NCBI GenBank assembly: GCA_036557705.1
Contig: DATBHB010000192.1
Coordinates: 37,052 to 101,051, forward strand
Origin: VAZQ01 sp036557705
GTDB lineage: Bacteria; Pseudomonadota; Alphaproteobacteria; Rhizobiales; Xanthobacteraceae
Direction: 5' to 3'
DNA length: 64,000 nt
Shown here: positions 1 through 9,108 of the stretch, in pieces
How the letters are laid out: the number at the start of each line of letters is the position of its first letter
Numbering within the stretch: position 1 is the stretch's first letter
Position numbers and translations under genes: made by a program
Notes under the pieces: model-generated
The model's input: the letters and a program-made list of their open reading frames with translations, nothing else
Told to the model about the DNA's origin: nothing
Databases searched by the model: none

Positions 1-16
1 CGCGCGGCACGGGCGG

Positions 17-92
17 ACCGCGTGAGCAAAATCGCTGATCGCGCGGTTGCGCACGCGGGTCAGATCTCGCCACACGATTTTGCACACCCTAC
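17..92. repeat. Degenerate copy of the dispersed TGGGCAAA-type palindromic repeat
   Basis: An ACCGCG-TGAGCAAAATCGC arm is followed by a CGATTTTGCACACCCTAC arm. It matches the better conserved copies near 35.2 kb and 38.0 kb with single-base changes (TGAGC for TGGGC, CACACC for CCCACC). No gene is visible in bases 1-141 on either strand. Confidence 0.6.
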
Positions 93-141
93 AAAGTTTC
101 GTAACAACCGCGGCCGTCCGCGCGTCTCCGCGGCGATGGGG

Positions 142-552
142 TCAGCCCGGCATCATGCAGGGGATGATTTGCCGGCTGTGCCGGCGATAGATGCGAAAAT
201 CTCTATCCGTGGTGAGAAGAATCGGGTCGGGGAGTATCTCGGTCATCCGAACAAGGCACGCATCCGCGAAACTCATCGGCACGTCCTCATATTTATGCAT
301 AAGCGAAAGCAGCCGCTCGGTATTATCCGCCAAATGGAAGGCGGCAATCAATGCTCGCTCACGGATCAATTCAACCAGCGGAGGGGCGCTGCTGGGTCCC
401 AGCAGGTGAAATGTCTCCGATATCGCCGCTTCGCATGTTCGCCAGGGAGGTGGGAAATGCTGCGCCTGGTCGGCCGCCCACCGATGGTTGGACTCACGGC
501 GGTTCAGCAGCGTTATGAGAAAACTTGCGTCAACGATGACGCTTACGGCCAT
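142..552 (-). CDS. PIN-domain protein, probable toxin of a type II toxin-antitoxin pair
   Basis: The 136-residue protein has the length and acidic residues of a VapC-type PIN ribonuclease: Asp in VIVDASFL at the N-terminus, Glu in AISETFHLL, Asp in SFADACLVRM and Asp in LLTTDRDFRIY near the end. PIN toxins cleave RNA using divalent metal bound by this acidic cluster. The gene starts inside the 3' end of the upstream ribbon-helix-helix gene (23-bp overlap), the usual antitoxin-then-toxin order with translational coupling. The RNA target cannot be read from the sequence. No residue that would break the fold is visible, so the gene looks intact. Confidence 0.8.
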   Translation of the reverse strand: MAVSVIVDASFLITLLNRRESNHRWAADQAQHFPPPWRTCEAAISETFHLLGPSSAPPLVELIRERALIAAFHLADNTERLLSLMHKYEDVPMSFADACLVRMTEILPDPILLTTDRDFRIYRRHSRQIIPCMMPG

Positions 553-787
553 AGCCGGTCGCTTTAAGGTAATATTTCTTGCGCGCGCCGAGGTCCGACG
601 GAAGGCCGTCGATAGAACCGATCAGATGGCCGATGGCCTCGAACGTTGGCGGCAGCGAGCGGCGCCTTTTCTCGGCGCCAGTGAGCCGCTCTCGTACCAC
701 GTCCGACTTGGAAACCTTGCGTTCGCGGGATTCAGCTTCGATCTGGGCAACCAGCGCGTCGGGCAGCCGAACTGTCAGCGATTTCAT
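530..787 (-). CDS. Ribbon-helix-helix antitoxin (CopG/Arc-like)
   Basis: The 85-residue protein begins MKSLTVRLPDALVAQIEAES, the strand-helix pattern of a ribbon-helix-helix DNA-binding domain, followed by a second helix containing SKSDVVRERL. The C-terminal half is basic and probably wraps the toxin. It overlaps the downstream PIN gene by 23 bp, and the two should be co-transcribed and self-repressed. A much longer open frame runs through this position on the same strand, but it is antisense to mnmE; only the last 85 codons look like a protein, and the ATG at 785-787 gives the family's typical size. Confidence 0.78.
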   Translation of the reverse strand: MKSLTVRLPDALVAQIEAESRERKVSKSDVVRERLTGAEKRRRSLPPTFEAIGHLIGSIDGLPSDLGARKKYYLKATGYGRKRHR

Positions 788-796
788 GCAGCGAGT

Positions 797-805
797 TGTA
801 TTACA
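797..805. promoter_or_regulatory. Candidate antitoxin operator
   Basis: TGTATTACA is a short inverted repeat about 10 bp upstream of the antitoxin start codon, where a ribbon-helix-helix autorepressor would bind. It is supported only by its shape and position. Confidence 0.3.
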
Positions 806-1048
806 TCGGTGGCGGCATCGCAAGACAAGGCTTCGAGAGGTAGACGGACCTCCGGCAAACGGCGTATCGATCAGCGGTTTTAGAATTTGCCAGATTTCGG
901 GCCCGCATTCGCTTGCCCTTTGCCCCAGAGTGTCGCGTGAGTGCACCGGTGCTTCAAACAATCTTCCCCGCCCGGTGAAATCCTCCGCGATCTCAGTACA
1001 TTGTTGTCGGCCAAAAGTTCCGTAAAGTCGGACTGCAAACAGTCTGCG

Positions 1049-2416
1049 ATGAACACCGATACCATTTTCGCGCTCTCGTCCGGGCGGCCGCCGGCCGCCA
1101 TTGCGGTGGTGCGGCTGTCCGGCCCGAAGAGCCGCTTCGCGCTCGAAGCGTTGATCGGCCGCGTGCCGGATGCGCGCACGGCTACGCTCGTGCGCGTGCG
1201 CGATCCGGCCAGCGGAGCCGCTATCGATCAGGCGCTGGCGCTGTGGTTTCCGGGCCCGCGCAGCGAGACCGGCGAAGACGTCGCCGAGCTTCACCTCCAT
1301 GGCGGCCGCGCCGTGGTCGCGGCCGTACTCGCCTCGCTCGGCAAGCTCGAAGGCTTCCGTCTCGCCGAGCCCGGCGAGTTCACGCGGCGTGCCTTCGAGC
1401 ACAGGCGCATCGACCTCACCCAGGTCGAGGCGCTCGCCGATCTGATCTATGCCGAAACCGAGGCGCAGCGCCACCAGGCGCTCGATCAGCTGCAGGGCCT
1501 CCTCGGCAACCGCGCCGAGGCATGGCGGCAAAGGCTCATCGAGGCGCTGGCTCTGGTCGAGGCCGGCATCGATTTCGCCGACGAAGGCGACGTGCCGGCG
1601 GACCTCGTCGCGCGGGCGCTTGCGATTACCGGCCCGCTTGCCGCCGAGATTGGCGAGGCGCTGGCCGGCGCCGATCGCGGGGAGCGCTTGCGCGACGGAC
1701 TCTGGGTGGTCATCGCCGGTCCACCCAATGCCGGGAAATCGACGCTGCTCAACCGGCTGGCCCGGCGGGAGGCCGCCATCGTCTCGCCGTGTGCCGGTAC
1801 CACGCGCGATGTCATTGAAGTTCATCTCGATCTTGGCGGCTACCCGGTCAACCTGATCGATACGGCGGGAATCCACGCCGGCGGCGACGACCCGGTCGAG
1901 CGCGAGGGGATGCGGCGCGCCCAGGAGGCTGCGGCGCGCGCGCACTTGCTGCTCTGGGTGGTGGATGCGGCCGATCGCGGTCTGGCCGTCGGCGGCCTGG
2001 GCGAGCCGCAGGCGGCTTCGGCGACTCGATGGATCGTGGTGAATAAGATCGACCTGTTGGATCCTGCCGCCCAGGAGCGGCTTCAATCCAATTCGCCGCG
2101 AGGTGATGAGGTGCACTGGGTTTCGGCGCGTACGGGGGCCGGGCTCGATGGGCTCCTCAAGCGCATCGTCGAATTTGCCGAGACGAGCTTTTCGCTCGAG
2201 CCCGCGCTGGTCACGCGCGAACGCCAGCGCGAGAGGCTCTCCGAAGTCGTCGCCGCGCTCGCTGCGGCGTCGGCGCAGGCCAAGGAGGGCGCCGGCGAGG
2301 AACTGGTGGCCGAGCACCTTCGCCAAGCTGTGGCGAGCCTGGGCAAGCTCACCGGCCGCATTGACGTCGAGAACATTCTCGACGTGATCTTCCGCGATTT
2401 CTGCATCGGGAAATAG
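1049..2416 (+). CDS. mnmE: tRNA uridine-5-carboxymethylaminomethyl modification GTPase MnmE
   Basis: The 455-residue protein has the full MnmE layout: an N-terminal formyl-THF-binding domain (starts MNTDTIFALSSG), a helical domain, and an inserted G domain with GPPNAGKST, TTRD, DTAG and VNKID. The C-terminus FCIGK carries the invariant cysteine. MnmE works with MnmG to install the cmnm5 group on wobble uridine 34 of some tRNAs. The ATG at 1049 was chosen because the protein then starts exactly at the conserved N-terminus; the extra upstream codons look non-coding. It heads the mnmE-mnmG-rsmG-parA-parB cluster common in alphaproteobacteria. The rho gene that often sits upstream is absent here, with a toxin-antitoxin pair in its place. 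Confidence 0.97.
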   Translation: MNTDTIFALSSGRPPAAIAVVRLSGPKSRFALEALIGRVPDARTATLVRVRDPASGAAIDQALALWFPGPRSETGEDVAELHLHGGRAVVAAVLASLGKLEGFRLAEPGEFTRRAFEHRRIDLTQVEALADLIYAETEAQRHQALDQLQGLLGNRAEAWRQRLIEALALVEAGIDFADEGDVPADLVARALAITGPLAAEIGEALAGADRGERLRDGLWVVIAGPPNAGKSTLLNRLARREAAIVSPCAGTTRDVIEVHLDLGGYPVNLIDTAGIHAGGDDPVEREGMRRAQEAAARAHLLLWVVDAADRGLAVGGLGEPQAASATRWIVVNKIDLLDPAAQERLQSNSPRGDEVHWVSARTGAGLDGLLKRIVEFAETSFSLEPALVTRERQRERLSEVVAALAAASAQAKEGAGEELVAEHLRQAVASLGKLTGRIDVENILDVIFRDFCIGK

Positions 2417-2421
2417 CTCGC

Positions 2422-2497
2422 GTAGGGTGGGCAAAGGCGCGCGCCTGCGCCATCCTCGCGGCTTTGCGCGTAGCCTGCGCGCGCCGTGCTCACGCGG
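2422..2497. repeat. Dispersed palindromic repeat (GTAGGGTGGGCAAAGGCGCGC type)
   Basis: A GTAGGGTGGGCAAAGGCGC arm starts a few bases after the mnmE stop codon. An imperfect complementary arm, GCGCGCCGTGCTCACGCGG, lies about 45 bp further on. It belongs to the same family as the copies at 8.9, 15.9, 16.2 and 35.1 kb. Confidence 0.65.
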
Positions 2498-2588
2498 CCT
2501 CTTTGCCGCAGCGAAGGGTTTTATCATTAGTCGATTAGTTAAATTTGGCGCTCGATTAGTTAACAAACATGGTTAACGGCTGTTAACG

Positions 2589-2604
2589 TGTTTCACGTGA
2601 AACA
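2589..2604. promoter_or_regulatory. parS: parS centromere site 1 (perfect palindrome)
   Basis: TGTTTCACGTGAAACA is an exact 16-bp match to the universal bacterial parS consensus bound by ParB. It lies between mnmE and mnmG, about 3.6 kb from parB, in the usual origin-proximal neighbourhood. The AT-rich bases just before it (2520-2588) include several TTAACA/GTTAAC-like words that may be a promoter for mnmG. Confidence 0.95.
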
Positions 2605-2669
2605 TCGGCGGCGCTACTTTGACCCGATAGCGCGCGGCGGTTAAAAACCGCATCCTCGGAGAAGCCGAA

Positions 2670-4541
2670 ATGGAGAAGCGGTTCGACGTCATCGTCGTGG
2701 GCGGCGGGCACGCGGGCTGCGAGGCTGCGGCCGCCGCGGCGCGCATGGGTGCCGGGACTGCGCTGGTGACGCACCGGTTCGCGACCATCGGCGCGATGTC
2801 TTGCAATCCGGCGATCGGCGGCCTCGGCAAGGGCCACCTGGTGCGCGAGATCGACGCGCTCGACGGCCTCATGGGCCGCGCGGCGGACGAGGGCGGGATT
2901 CAGTTCCGCGTGCTCAATCGCCGCAAGGGGCCGGCGGTGCGGGGGCCGCGCGCGCAGGCGGATCGGCGGCTTTATGCAGCGGCGATGCAGCGCGCGATCC
3001 AGAAAACCGCGAACCTTACGGTGATTGAGGGCGAAGTCGACGATCTCGTCCTTGCCGGCGATCGCGTCGGCGGAGCGAAGCTCGCCGACGGGCGGATTTT
3101 TGCCGCCGGGGCGGTCGTGCTCACGACCGGCACGTTCCTGCGCGGGCTTATCCACATCGGCGAGTGCCAGACGCCGGCCGGCCGGGTCGGCGAAGCGCCG
3201 GCGATCGGCCTATCCTCGACGCTTGCCCGGCTGGGTTTCGCGCTTGGCCGGCTCAAGACCGGCACGCCGCCCCGGCTCGACGGACGCACCATCGACTGGG
3301 CGGGTGTCGAAATGCAGCCGGGAGACCAGCCGCCCGAACCGTTCTCGACGTTGACCGATCGGATTTCCAACCCGCAGGTGCAATGCGGCATCACCCGGAC
3401 CGTCGAGGCGACGCACCGGATCATCCGCGAGAATGTGGGCCGTTCGCCGATGTATTCGGGCCAGATCGCGAGCCGCGGCCCGCGCTATTGCCCTTCCATC
3501 GAGGACAAGATCGTCCGCTTCGGCGAACGCGACGGGCACCAGATTTTCCTCGAACCCGAGGGTCTCGACGACCCGACAGTCTATCCCAACGGAATCTCGA
3601 CCTCGCTGCCCGAGGAGGTGCAGCTCGCTCTCGTGGCCACCATTCCCGGGCTCGAAACCGCGCGTGTGATTCGGCCCGGCTACGCCATCGAATACGATCA
3701 CGTCGACCCGCGAGAGCTCAAGCCGACGCTGGAGGCGAAGCGGCTCGGCGGCCTCTTTCTCGCCGGGCAAATCAACGGCACCACCGGCTACGAGGAAGCA
3801 GCCGCCCAGGGGCTCGTGGCCGGCCTCAATGCGGCCGCGCGCGCCGCGGGAGGCGACCCGATCGTTTTCGACCGCGCCGAGGCCTATCTCGGCGTGATGA
3901 TCGACGATCTCGTGACCAAGGGCGTCACCGAACCCTATCGGATGTTTACCTCGCGCGCCGAATATCGGTTGACGCTGCGCGCCGACAATGCCGACCAGCG
4001 CCTCACCGGCAAGGGAATCGCGCTCGGCTGCGTCGGGGGGGAGCGGCGCGCCCGCCACGCCGACAAAATGGCGGCGCTCGCCGCGGCGCGCCAGTTTGCA
4101 CAATCGGTTTCGCTCACTCCTACCGAAGCCGAACGCCATGGGCTGGCGCTCAATCGCGACGGTCAACGGCGCACCGCCTTTGAACTCCTTTCGTTCCCAT
4201 CGCTCGGAACAGCCGATCTGGCGCGGATTTGGCCCGCCTTGGCGGAATTGCCGCCGAAGATCGCCGAGCAGCTGGAAATCGACGCCAAATATGACGTTTA
4301 CCTCGCCCGGCAGGCCGCAGATATTGCGGCGTTCCGGCGCGACGAAGCGCTTGAGCTGCCCGATGGCCTCGATTACGCGGGCGTCACTGGGCTCTCCAAC
4401 GAAGCGCGGCAAAAGCTCGCCGCGATTCGCCCGCGCACGATCGGCCAAGCCGGCCGGATCGATGGAATCACCCCGGCCGCATTGACCCTCCTGCTCGCTC
4501 ATGTGCGCCGCGGGCGGCCCTCGCGGGCCGCTCGCCGGTAA
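2670..4541 (+). CDS. mnmG: tRNA uridine-5-carboxymethylaminomethyl modification enzyme MnmG
   Basis: The 623-residue FAD enzyme begins MEKRFDVIVVGGGHAGCEAA with the dinucleotide-binding motif GGGHAG at residues 11-16. It carries the family signatures CNPAIGGLGKGHLVREIDAL, GTFLRG and YCPSIEDKIVRF, and has the usual length. It supplies the reduced flavin and transfers the one-carbon and amino groups to U34 of tRNA together with MnmE. A Shine-Dalgarno-like GGAGAAG precedes the ATG. The stop TAA abuts the rsmG ATG with no gap, so the two genes are almost certainly one transcript. Confidence 0.97.
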   Translation: MEKRFDVIVVGGGHAGCEAAAAAARMGAGTALVTHRFATIGAMSCNPAIGGLGKGHLVREIDALDGLMGRAADEGGIQFRVLNRRKGPAVRGPRAQADRRLYAAAMQRAIQKTANLTVIEGEVDDLVLAGDRVGGAKLADGRIFAAGAVVLTTGTFLRGLIHIGECQTPAGRVGEAPAIGLSSTLARLGFALGRLKTGTPPRLDGRTIDWAGVEMQPGDQPPEPFSTLTDRISNPQVQCGITRTVEATHRIIRENVGRSPMYSGQIASRGPRYCPSIEDKIVRFGERDGHQIFLEPEGLDDPTVYPNGISTSLPEEVQLALVATIPGLETARVIRPGYAIEYDHVDPRELKPTLEAKRLGGLFLAGQINGTTGYEEAAAQGLVAGLNAAARAAGGDPIVFDRAEAYLGVMIDDLVTKGVTEPYRMFTSRAEYRLTLRADNADQRLTGKGIALGCVGGERRARHADKMAALAAARQFAQSVSLTPTEAERHGLALNRDGQRRTAFELLSFPSLGTADLARIWPALAELPPKIAEQLEIDAKYDVYLARQAADIAAFRRDEALELPDGLDYAGVTGLSNEARQKLAAIRPRTIGQAGRIDGITPAALTLLLAHVRRGRPSRAARR

Positions 4542-5204
4542 ATGGACGAGGCGCTCGCGGCGGATCGGGCCCGGGCGCTCGCGCTGACCAATGTTTCACG
4601 TGAAACGTTGGAGCGGCTCGACCGTTTCGTCGCGCTGCTGCTCCAGTGGCAGCGGACGACCAACTTGATCGCGCCATCGACGGTCCCGCGGCTGTGGACG
4701 CGCCACATCGCCGATTCGCTCCAGCTGATCGAGCTTGCGCCGGCGGCGCTAGTCTGGATCGACCTCGGATCGGGCGGCGGCTTTCCGGGGCTGCCGATCG
4801 CCTGCGCGCTGGCCGAAATGCCCGCCGCGGTGGTCCATCTCGTCGAGAGCAACCAGAAAAAAGCGGCCTTCCTGCGCGAGTCCGCGCGCGTCACCGGCGC
4901 GCCCGCGATCGTCCATGCCATGCGAATCGAAAAATTCGTGGATGGTTTGGCTCCCCGCGCCGACGCGGTCACCGCCCGCGCGGTTGGCAGCCTGAAAGCC
5001 TTGCTGAATGAATGCTTTATACTACTGCAGCCTGCGGCGGTGGGTCTCTTCCCAAAAGGACAAGATGTAGAGGCGGAATTGACCGAAGCCTCTAAATATT
5101 GGAACATCACGGGCGCTCTCGTACCCAGTCGGACTGATCCGAAGGCACGGATTGTTGTGGTGCGGTCTCTGCAGCGGCGCCAGGGGGCCGCAAATCAGGC
5201 ATAA
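4542..5204 (+). CDS. rsmG: 16S rRNA (guanine527-N7)-methyltransferase RsmG
   Basis: The 220-residue class I methyltransferase has the SAM-binding motif DLGSGGGFPGLPIA in its first half, then VHLVESNQKKAAFLRE. Both are standard for RsmG (GidB), which makes m7G527 in 16S rRNA. It begins immediately after mnmG. The stretch NVSRETL near the N-terminus is encoded by a parS palindrome, so this part of the protein is shaped by a DNA-binding site. Downstream, parA follows after a short gap. Confidence 0.95.
   Translation: MDEALAADRARALALTNVSRETLERLDRFVALLLQWQRTTNLIAPSTVPRLWTRHIADSLQLIELAPAALVWIDLGSGGGFPGLPIACALAEMPAAVVHLVESNQKKAAFLRESARVTGAPAIVHAMRIEKFVDGLAPRADAVTARAVGSLKALLNECFILLQPAAVGLFPKGQDVEAELTEASKYWNITGALVPSRTDPKARIVVVRSLQRRQGAANQA
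4592..4607. promoter_or_regulatory. parS: parS site 2, inside the rsmG coding sequence
   Basis: TGTTTCACGTGAAACG matches the 16-bp parS consensus except for the last base. It lies within codons for V-S-R-E-T of RsmG. It is about 2 kb from the first site and 1.6 kb upstream of parB, so ParB spreading could cover the whole cluster. Confidence 0.9.
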
Positions 5205-5267
5205 TGAATGATGCGTGCGGGGTCCCGACCGCTGATTCGCGACGGCCGCAATGAAGATGAGATCGCC

Positions 5268-6128
5268 ATGACCGACGTGATGCTTCCGGCGGAATCGCCC
5301 GCGACTCTCGCCAGCCGGGCGGAGCCTTTCCGGCCGCCTCGGGTGCTGGCGATCGCCAATCAGAAGGGCGGCGTTGGGAAGACGACGACGGCGATCAATC
5401 TTGGCACCGCGCTCGCGGCCGTCGGCGAAGCGGTCCTCATCATCGACCTCGATCCGCAGGGCAACGCCTCGACCGGCCTCGGCATCGACTATAGGAGCCG
5501 CCGGCTCTCGACCTTCGACGTGCTCGCCGGCGAGGCGAGCCTGCGCGACGCGATCCTGCCGACCTCGGTCCCGCGGCTCTCGATCGCCCCGTCCACGCTC
5601 GACCTTTCCGGCCTTGAACTCCAGATTGCCCAGGCGCGCGATCGCGCGCATCGGTTGCGCAACGCGCTCGCGCCGCTCAACGCCGAGGCTGGCAACGCCG
5701 AAAACTTCGGCTACGTCCTCGTCGACTGCCCGCCCTCGCTCAACCTGCTGACCATCAACGCCATGGCGGCCGCGCACGCGATCCTCGTGCCGCTGCAATG
5801 CGAATTCTTCGCCCTCGAAGGGCTCTCGCAGCTTCTCAAAACCGTCGATCAGGTCAAGGAGACGCTCAACCCGGCGCTCACCATCCACGGCATCGTGCTC
5901 ACCATGCACGACGCCCGCAACAATCTTTCCAATCAGGTGGTGGCGGATGTGCGCCGTCATATGGGATTAAAGGTCTATGAGACTGTAATCCCACGCAATG
6001 TGCGAGTCTCGGAGGCGCCGTCCTACGGCAAGCCGGTTCTGGTCTACGATCTCAAATGCGTCGGCAGCGAAGCCTATCTGCGGCTCGCAACCGAAATCAT
6101 CCAGCGCGAGAAGGAGCTGCGCGCGTGA
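5268..6128 (+). CDS. parA: Chromosome-partitioning ATPase ParA
   Basis: The 286-residue deviant Walker-A ATPase has KGGVGKTT at residues 33-40, LIIDLDPQGNASTGLG and VDCPPSL. ParA dimerises on DNA with ATP and pulls ParB-parS complexes apart after replication. The ATG at 5268 starts close to the conserved core. An ATG 60 bp earlier (5208) is in frame, but the added 20 residues look unrelated to the family. It sits downstream of rsmG and upstream of parB. An 89-bp gap with a strong inverted repeat separates it from parB. Confidence 0.96.
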   Translation: MTDVMLPAESPATLASRAEPFRPPRVLAIANQKGGVGKTTTAINLGTALAAVGEAVLIIDLDPQGNASTGLGIDYRSRRLSTFDVLAGEASLRDAILPTSVPRLSIAPSTLDLSGLELQIAQARDRAHRLRNALAPLNAEAGNAENFGYVLVDCPPSLNLLTINAMAAAHAILVPLQCEFFALEGLSQLLKTVDQVKETLNPALTIHGIVLTMHDARNNLSNQVVADVRRHMGLKVYETVIPRNVRVSEAPSYGKPVLVYDLKCVGSEAYLRLATEIIQREKELRA

Positions 6129-6141
6129 CGAGAGAGCAGCC

Positions 6142-6200
6142 GTCATCCTTCGAGGCTCGCATGCAGCCCAAATGGCTGCATGCTCGCACCTCAGGATGAC
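6142..6200. repeat. Long imperfect inverted repeat between parA and parB
   Basis: GTCATCCTTCGAGG...GCATGCAGCC is mirrored by GGCTGCATGC...CCTCAGGATGAC around the centre AAAT. It can form a hairpin of about 27 bp inside the parA-parB transcript. The CCTTCGAG/CCTCAGGATGA words resemble a repeat class I associate with Bradyrhizobium-like genomes. It may attenuate or process the mRNA, or be a neutral insertion. Confidence 0.75.
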
Positions 6201-6217
6201 GACGGAGGAGAACAGCA

Positions 6218-7105
<888 letters not shown>

Positions 7106-7145
7106 AATAGCCAGCGAGTTGCGCGTGACCTCCTCATCGCATTAT

Positions 7146-7210
7146 GTGGGCACGGCGCGCGCGAAGCCGTGCGCAAACCGCAAAGTCGGTGGCGCGCCTC
7201 TGCCCAACCG
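7146..7210. repeat. Decayed dispersed palindromic repeat
   Basis: GTGGGCACGGCGCGCGCG and GTGGCGCGCCTCTGCCCA are the two arms of the TGGGCA-type repeat in degraded form, in the parB-to-7317 gap. They lie between parB and the next gene's ribosome-binding site, so the longer open frame that starts upstream at 7119 is not used as coding sequence here. Confidence 0.5.
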
Positions 7211-7316
7211 ACGAGGAGACGGACGCTATGATTTTGGCCAAAAAAACGCGGTTTTGTTTTTTCCGCTGGAGGGTGTTAGGCTCGCCGATGTTGGATTGCG
7301 TGCGTGGGAGGCGGTC

Positions 7317-7832
7317 ATGGCAGTAAAGACGATATCGGGAAAACAAGCGCCGGAGAACGGCGATTCGCTTGCCGAGAAAATTCGGGACTCTATTCTGGGA
7401 ATAGAGAACCTTCGTGCTGAAAATCTGAAACTGACCGATCAAATCAACTCGCTCGAAACAACCAACCTCAAGCTGGAAACGGAGGTCCGTTCGCTCACAT
7501 CCATACTCGAGCAGGAACGGGCCGAACGGCAGCACTATCATTCATTCGCCAATGAGATCATCACGCGGCTGGGCGTTGTTGGCCAAACCATCGCCGATGT
7601 CGTCAAGCGCGCCGAACTGGAGAGCATTCGGCAGCGAAAGGAAAAGCCTCGCGCCGACTTGCCGCCGCCCGAAATGCCGGCTTCGCTCAAGAAGGCGCAG
7701 AGCTTGCGCGAGGCTTCAGAATTCGTCCTCTCCGAGCGCCGTTCGCATCCTTCGGCCGCCTCCGCAAATGACGAGAGGGAATTTTTGCAGGACGATATCA
7801 GCGAAGGTCCACGCCCGGACGGCGAAACCTGA
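7317..7832 (+). CDS. Hypothetical cytoplasmic coiled-coil protein
   Basis: The 171-residue protein is not a family I recognise. Residues 20-75 are rich in Leu/Glu/Lys heptads (ENLRAENLKLTDQINSLE, then LETEVRSLTSILEQERAE), a strong coiled coil. The C-terminal 60 residues are charged, with prolines (DLPPPEMPASLKK), and probably disordered. No signal peptide or membrane segment is visible. The ATG at 7317 was chosen because GGGAGG lies just upstream and the preceding in-frame sequence is repeat remnant. It stands alone between parB and a secreted protein gene. Confidence 0.7.
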   Translation: MAVKTISGKQAPENGDSLAEKIRDSILGIENLRAENLKLTDQINSLETTNLKLETEVRSLTSILEQERAERQHYHSFANEIITRLGVVGQTIADVVKRAELESIRQRKEKPRADLPPPEMPASLKKAQSLREASEFVLSERRSHPSAASANDEREFLQDDISEGPRPDGET

Positions 7833-7950
7833 TCGGCACGCGTTTGATGAATACGCAACGGAGCCGGAGGGCTCCCCCATGGTCCGAGGAGGCGCGCGCA
7901 GGGCACGCGCCTCCTCGGCATGAAGGGCTATCGGAAGGATGGAGGAGGAG

Positions 7951-8859
7951 ATGATCTCACGCTCGGCGTTCAACCGCGCACGCAACAGGAACGTCGCCGC
8001 CTTGCTGGCCGGCGCCGCAATAGCGGCCTGTCTCATCGCTCCGGCGCTCCCGGAGGCGCCGGTCTCCGGCAAGATCCCCGACCTCGGCTCGTCGGCGCGC
8101 TTTGCCTGGACGCCGTTGCGCCGCGACGGCGGGATCGCCCGCTACGGCACCGGCTGGTTCGACCCGCCCGCGGGGCTGCGCGGGCCGATCAAGCAGGACC
8201 CCGCCTATCCGCTGCGCGGCAACGAAACCCGCCGGCCGACCCCGGCGCTCGGCAACTGGAAAGATCCGATTCTCAAATCCTGGGCGGCCGAGAAAATGCG
8301 GCTCTCCAACGAGGAGCTCTTGTCCGGCAAGACCGGGATTCCGTTCCTGCCGCAGTCGCGCTGCTGGCCCGGAGGCGTGCCCGGCCAGCTCCTGTGGACG
8401 ACGGAGCCGCTCTATTTCATGCAGCTGCCGGATCAGGTGATCATGTACTGGCAGCGCGACCAATGGGTGCGCCACATCCGGTTGACCGACCAGCATTCGG
8501 AATACGTCAAGCCTTCCTGGTACGGCGAGTCGATCGGCCACTATGACAACGGCGAGCTCGTCATCGACACCATCGGGCTTGCGGCGCATCCGCTAAGCGT
8601 CCTCGACATGTTCCGCACCCCGCATACCGAGAAGCTGCATGTGGTCGAACGCATCAAGGTCACGGCCGACAACAAATTCCTCGAAGCCCTCGTCAAGGTC
8701 GAGGACGAGGATACCTTCAACGAGCCGATGTACATGACCAAGCGCTGGCAGCGCGACCCCAACGTCTGGAAGGAAACGATCTGCGCCGAGAACAGCGCCG
8801 TCGATTTTTTCGATGCGCATCTGGTCCCGATTCCGCAAGCCAAACAGCCGGATTTTTGA
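7951..8859 (+). CDS. Secreted protein of unknown function (paralogous family, copy 1)
   Basis: The 302-residue protein has a signal peptide (RNRNVAALLAGAAIAACLIA). The body shares clear blocks with the gene at 9109-10086: a W-K-D-P-I-L-K-S-W-A segment, SQCWP-like SRCWPGG, PDQVIMYWQRDQWVRHIRL, PSWYGESIGHYDNGELVIDT, EKLHVVERI, ICAEN and a terminal QPDF. The shared WYG-S-GHY-LV-DT core suggests a beta-rich enzyme or binding domain, but I cannot assign a reaction. ATG 7951 follows GGAGGAG at good spacing; an ATG four codons earlier overlaps that site and is less likely. A strong hairpin follows the stop codon. Confidence 0.8.
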   Translation: MISRSAFNRARNRNVAALLAGAAIAACLIAPALPEAPVSGKIPDLGSSARFAWTPLRRDGGIARYGTGWFDPPAGLRGPIKQDPAYPLRGNETRRPTPALGNWKDPILKSWAAEKMRLSNEELLSGKTGIPFLPQSRCWPGGVPGQLLWTTEPLYFMQLPDQVIMYWQRDQWVRHIRLTDQHSEYVKPSWYGESIGHYDNGELVIDTIGLAAHPLSVLDMFRTPHTEKLHVVERIKVTADNKFLEALVKVEDEDTFNEPMYMTKRWQRDPNVWKETICAENSAVDFFDAHLVPIPQAKQPDF

Positions 8860-8872
8860 GGGCGCGCGGCGA

Positions 8873-8895
8873 CCCTCTCCCGCAAGGGGAGAGGG
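8873..8895. terminator. Hairpin downstream of the 7951 gene
   Basis: CCCTCTCCC and GGGAGAGGG pair perfectly around a GCAAG loop, 14 bp after the stop codon. There is no T-run, so termination would not be classically intrinsic. The same motif occurs at 30780-30802, so it is also a repeat. Confidence 0.55.
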
Positions 8896-8937
8896 TAACG
8901 GAGCACGCGGTTCGCCTAGGAGCGCGCCCCGCTTCTG

Positions 8938-9097
8938 TAGGGTGGGCAAAATCGCGCCGGTGGCTTTTCCAGGCACACCGCAATTGACGCGAATTTTGTC
9001 CACGCGGTCGGTATGTCGAAGTAGGAACCGCGTGGGCACGGCGCGAGAGCGATCGCGCAGGATCGCGAGGTCCGTGGCGCGCCTTTGCCCACCCTAC
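8938..9097. repeat. Pair of dispersed palindromic repeats between convergent genes
   Basis: The block opens with GTAGGGTGGGCAAAATCGCG and closes with GCGCGCCTTTGCCCACCCTA. Internal arms TTTTGTCCACGCGGT and ACCGCGTGGGCACGGCG make two adjacent hairpins in inverted order. It fills the gap between the 3' ends of the two convergent secreted-protein genes. Confidence 0.75.
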
Positions 9098-9108
9098 AAT
9101 CGGAATTG

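Noticed and set aside
530..2566. A 678-codon open frame on the minus strand covering mnmE
   Set aside because: It is antisense to mnmE and has the composition of a high-GC shadow frame. Only its last 85 codons, before 787, form a recognisable antitoxin.
3210..4502. A 430-codon minus-strand open frame inside mnmG
   Set aside because: It lies entirely opposite a strongly conserved gene, and its sequence has no protein-like features.
7119..7316. An N-terminal extension of the coiled-coil protein gene
   Set aside because: This segment is a decayed dispersed repeat, and a good ribosome-binding site precedes the internal ATG at 7317.
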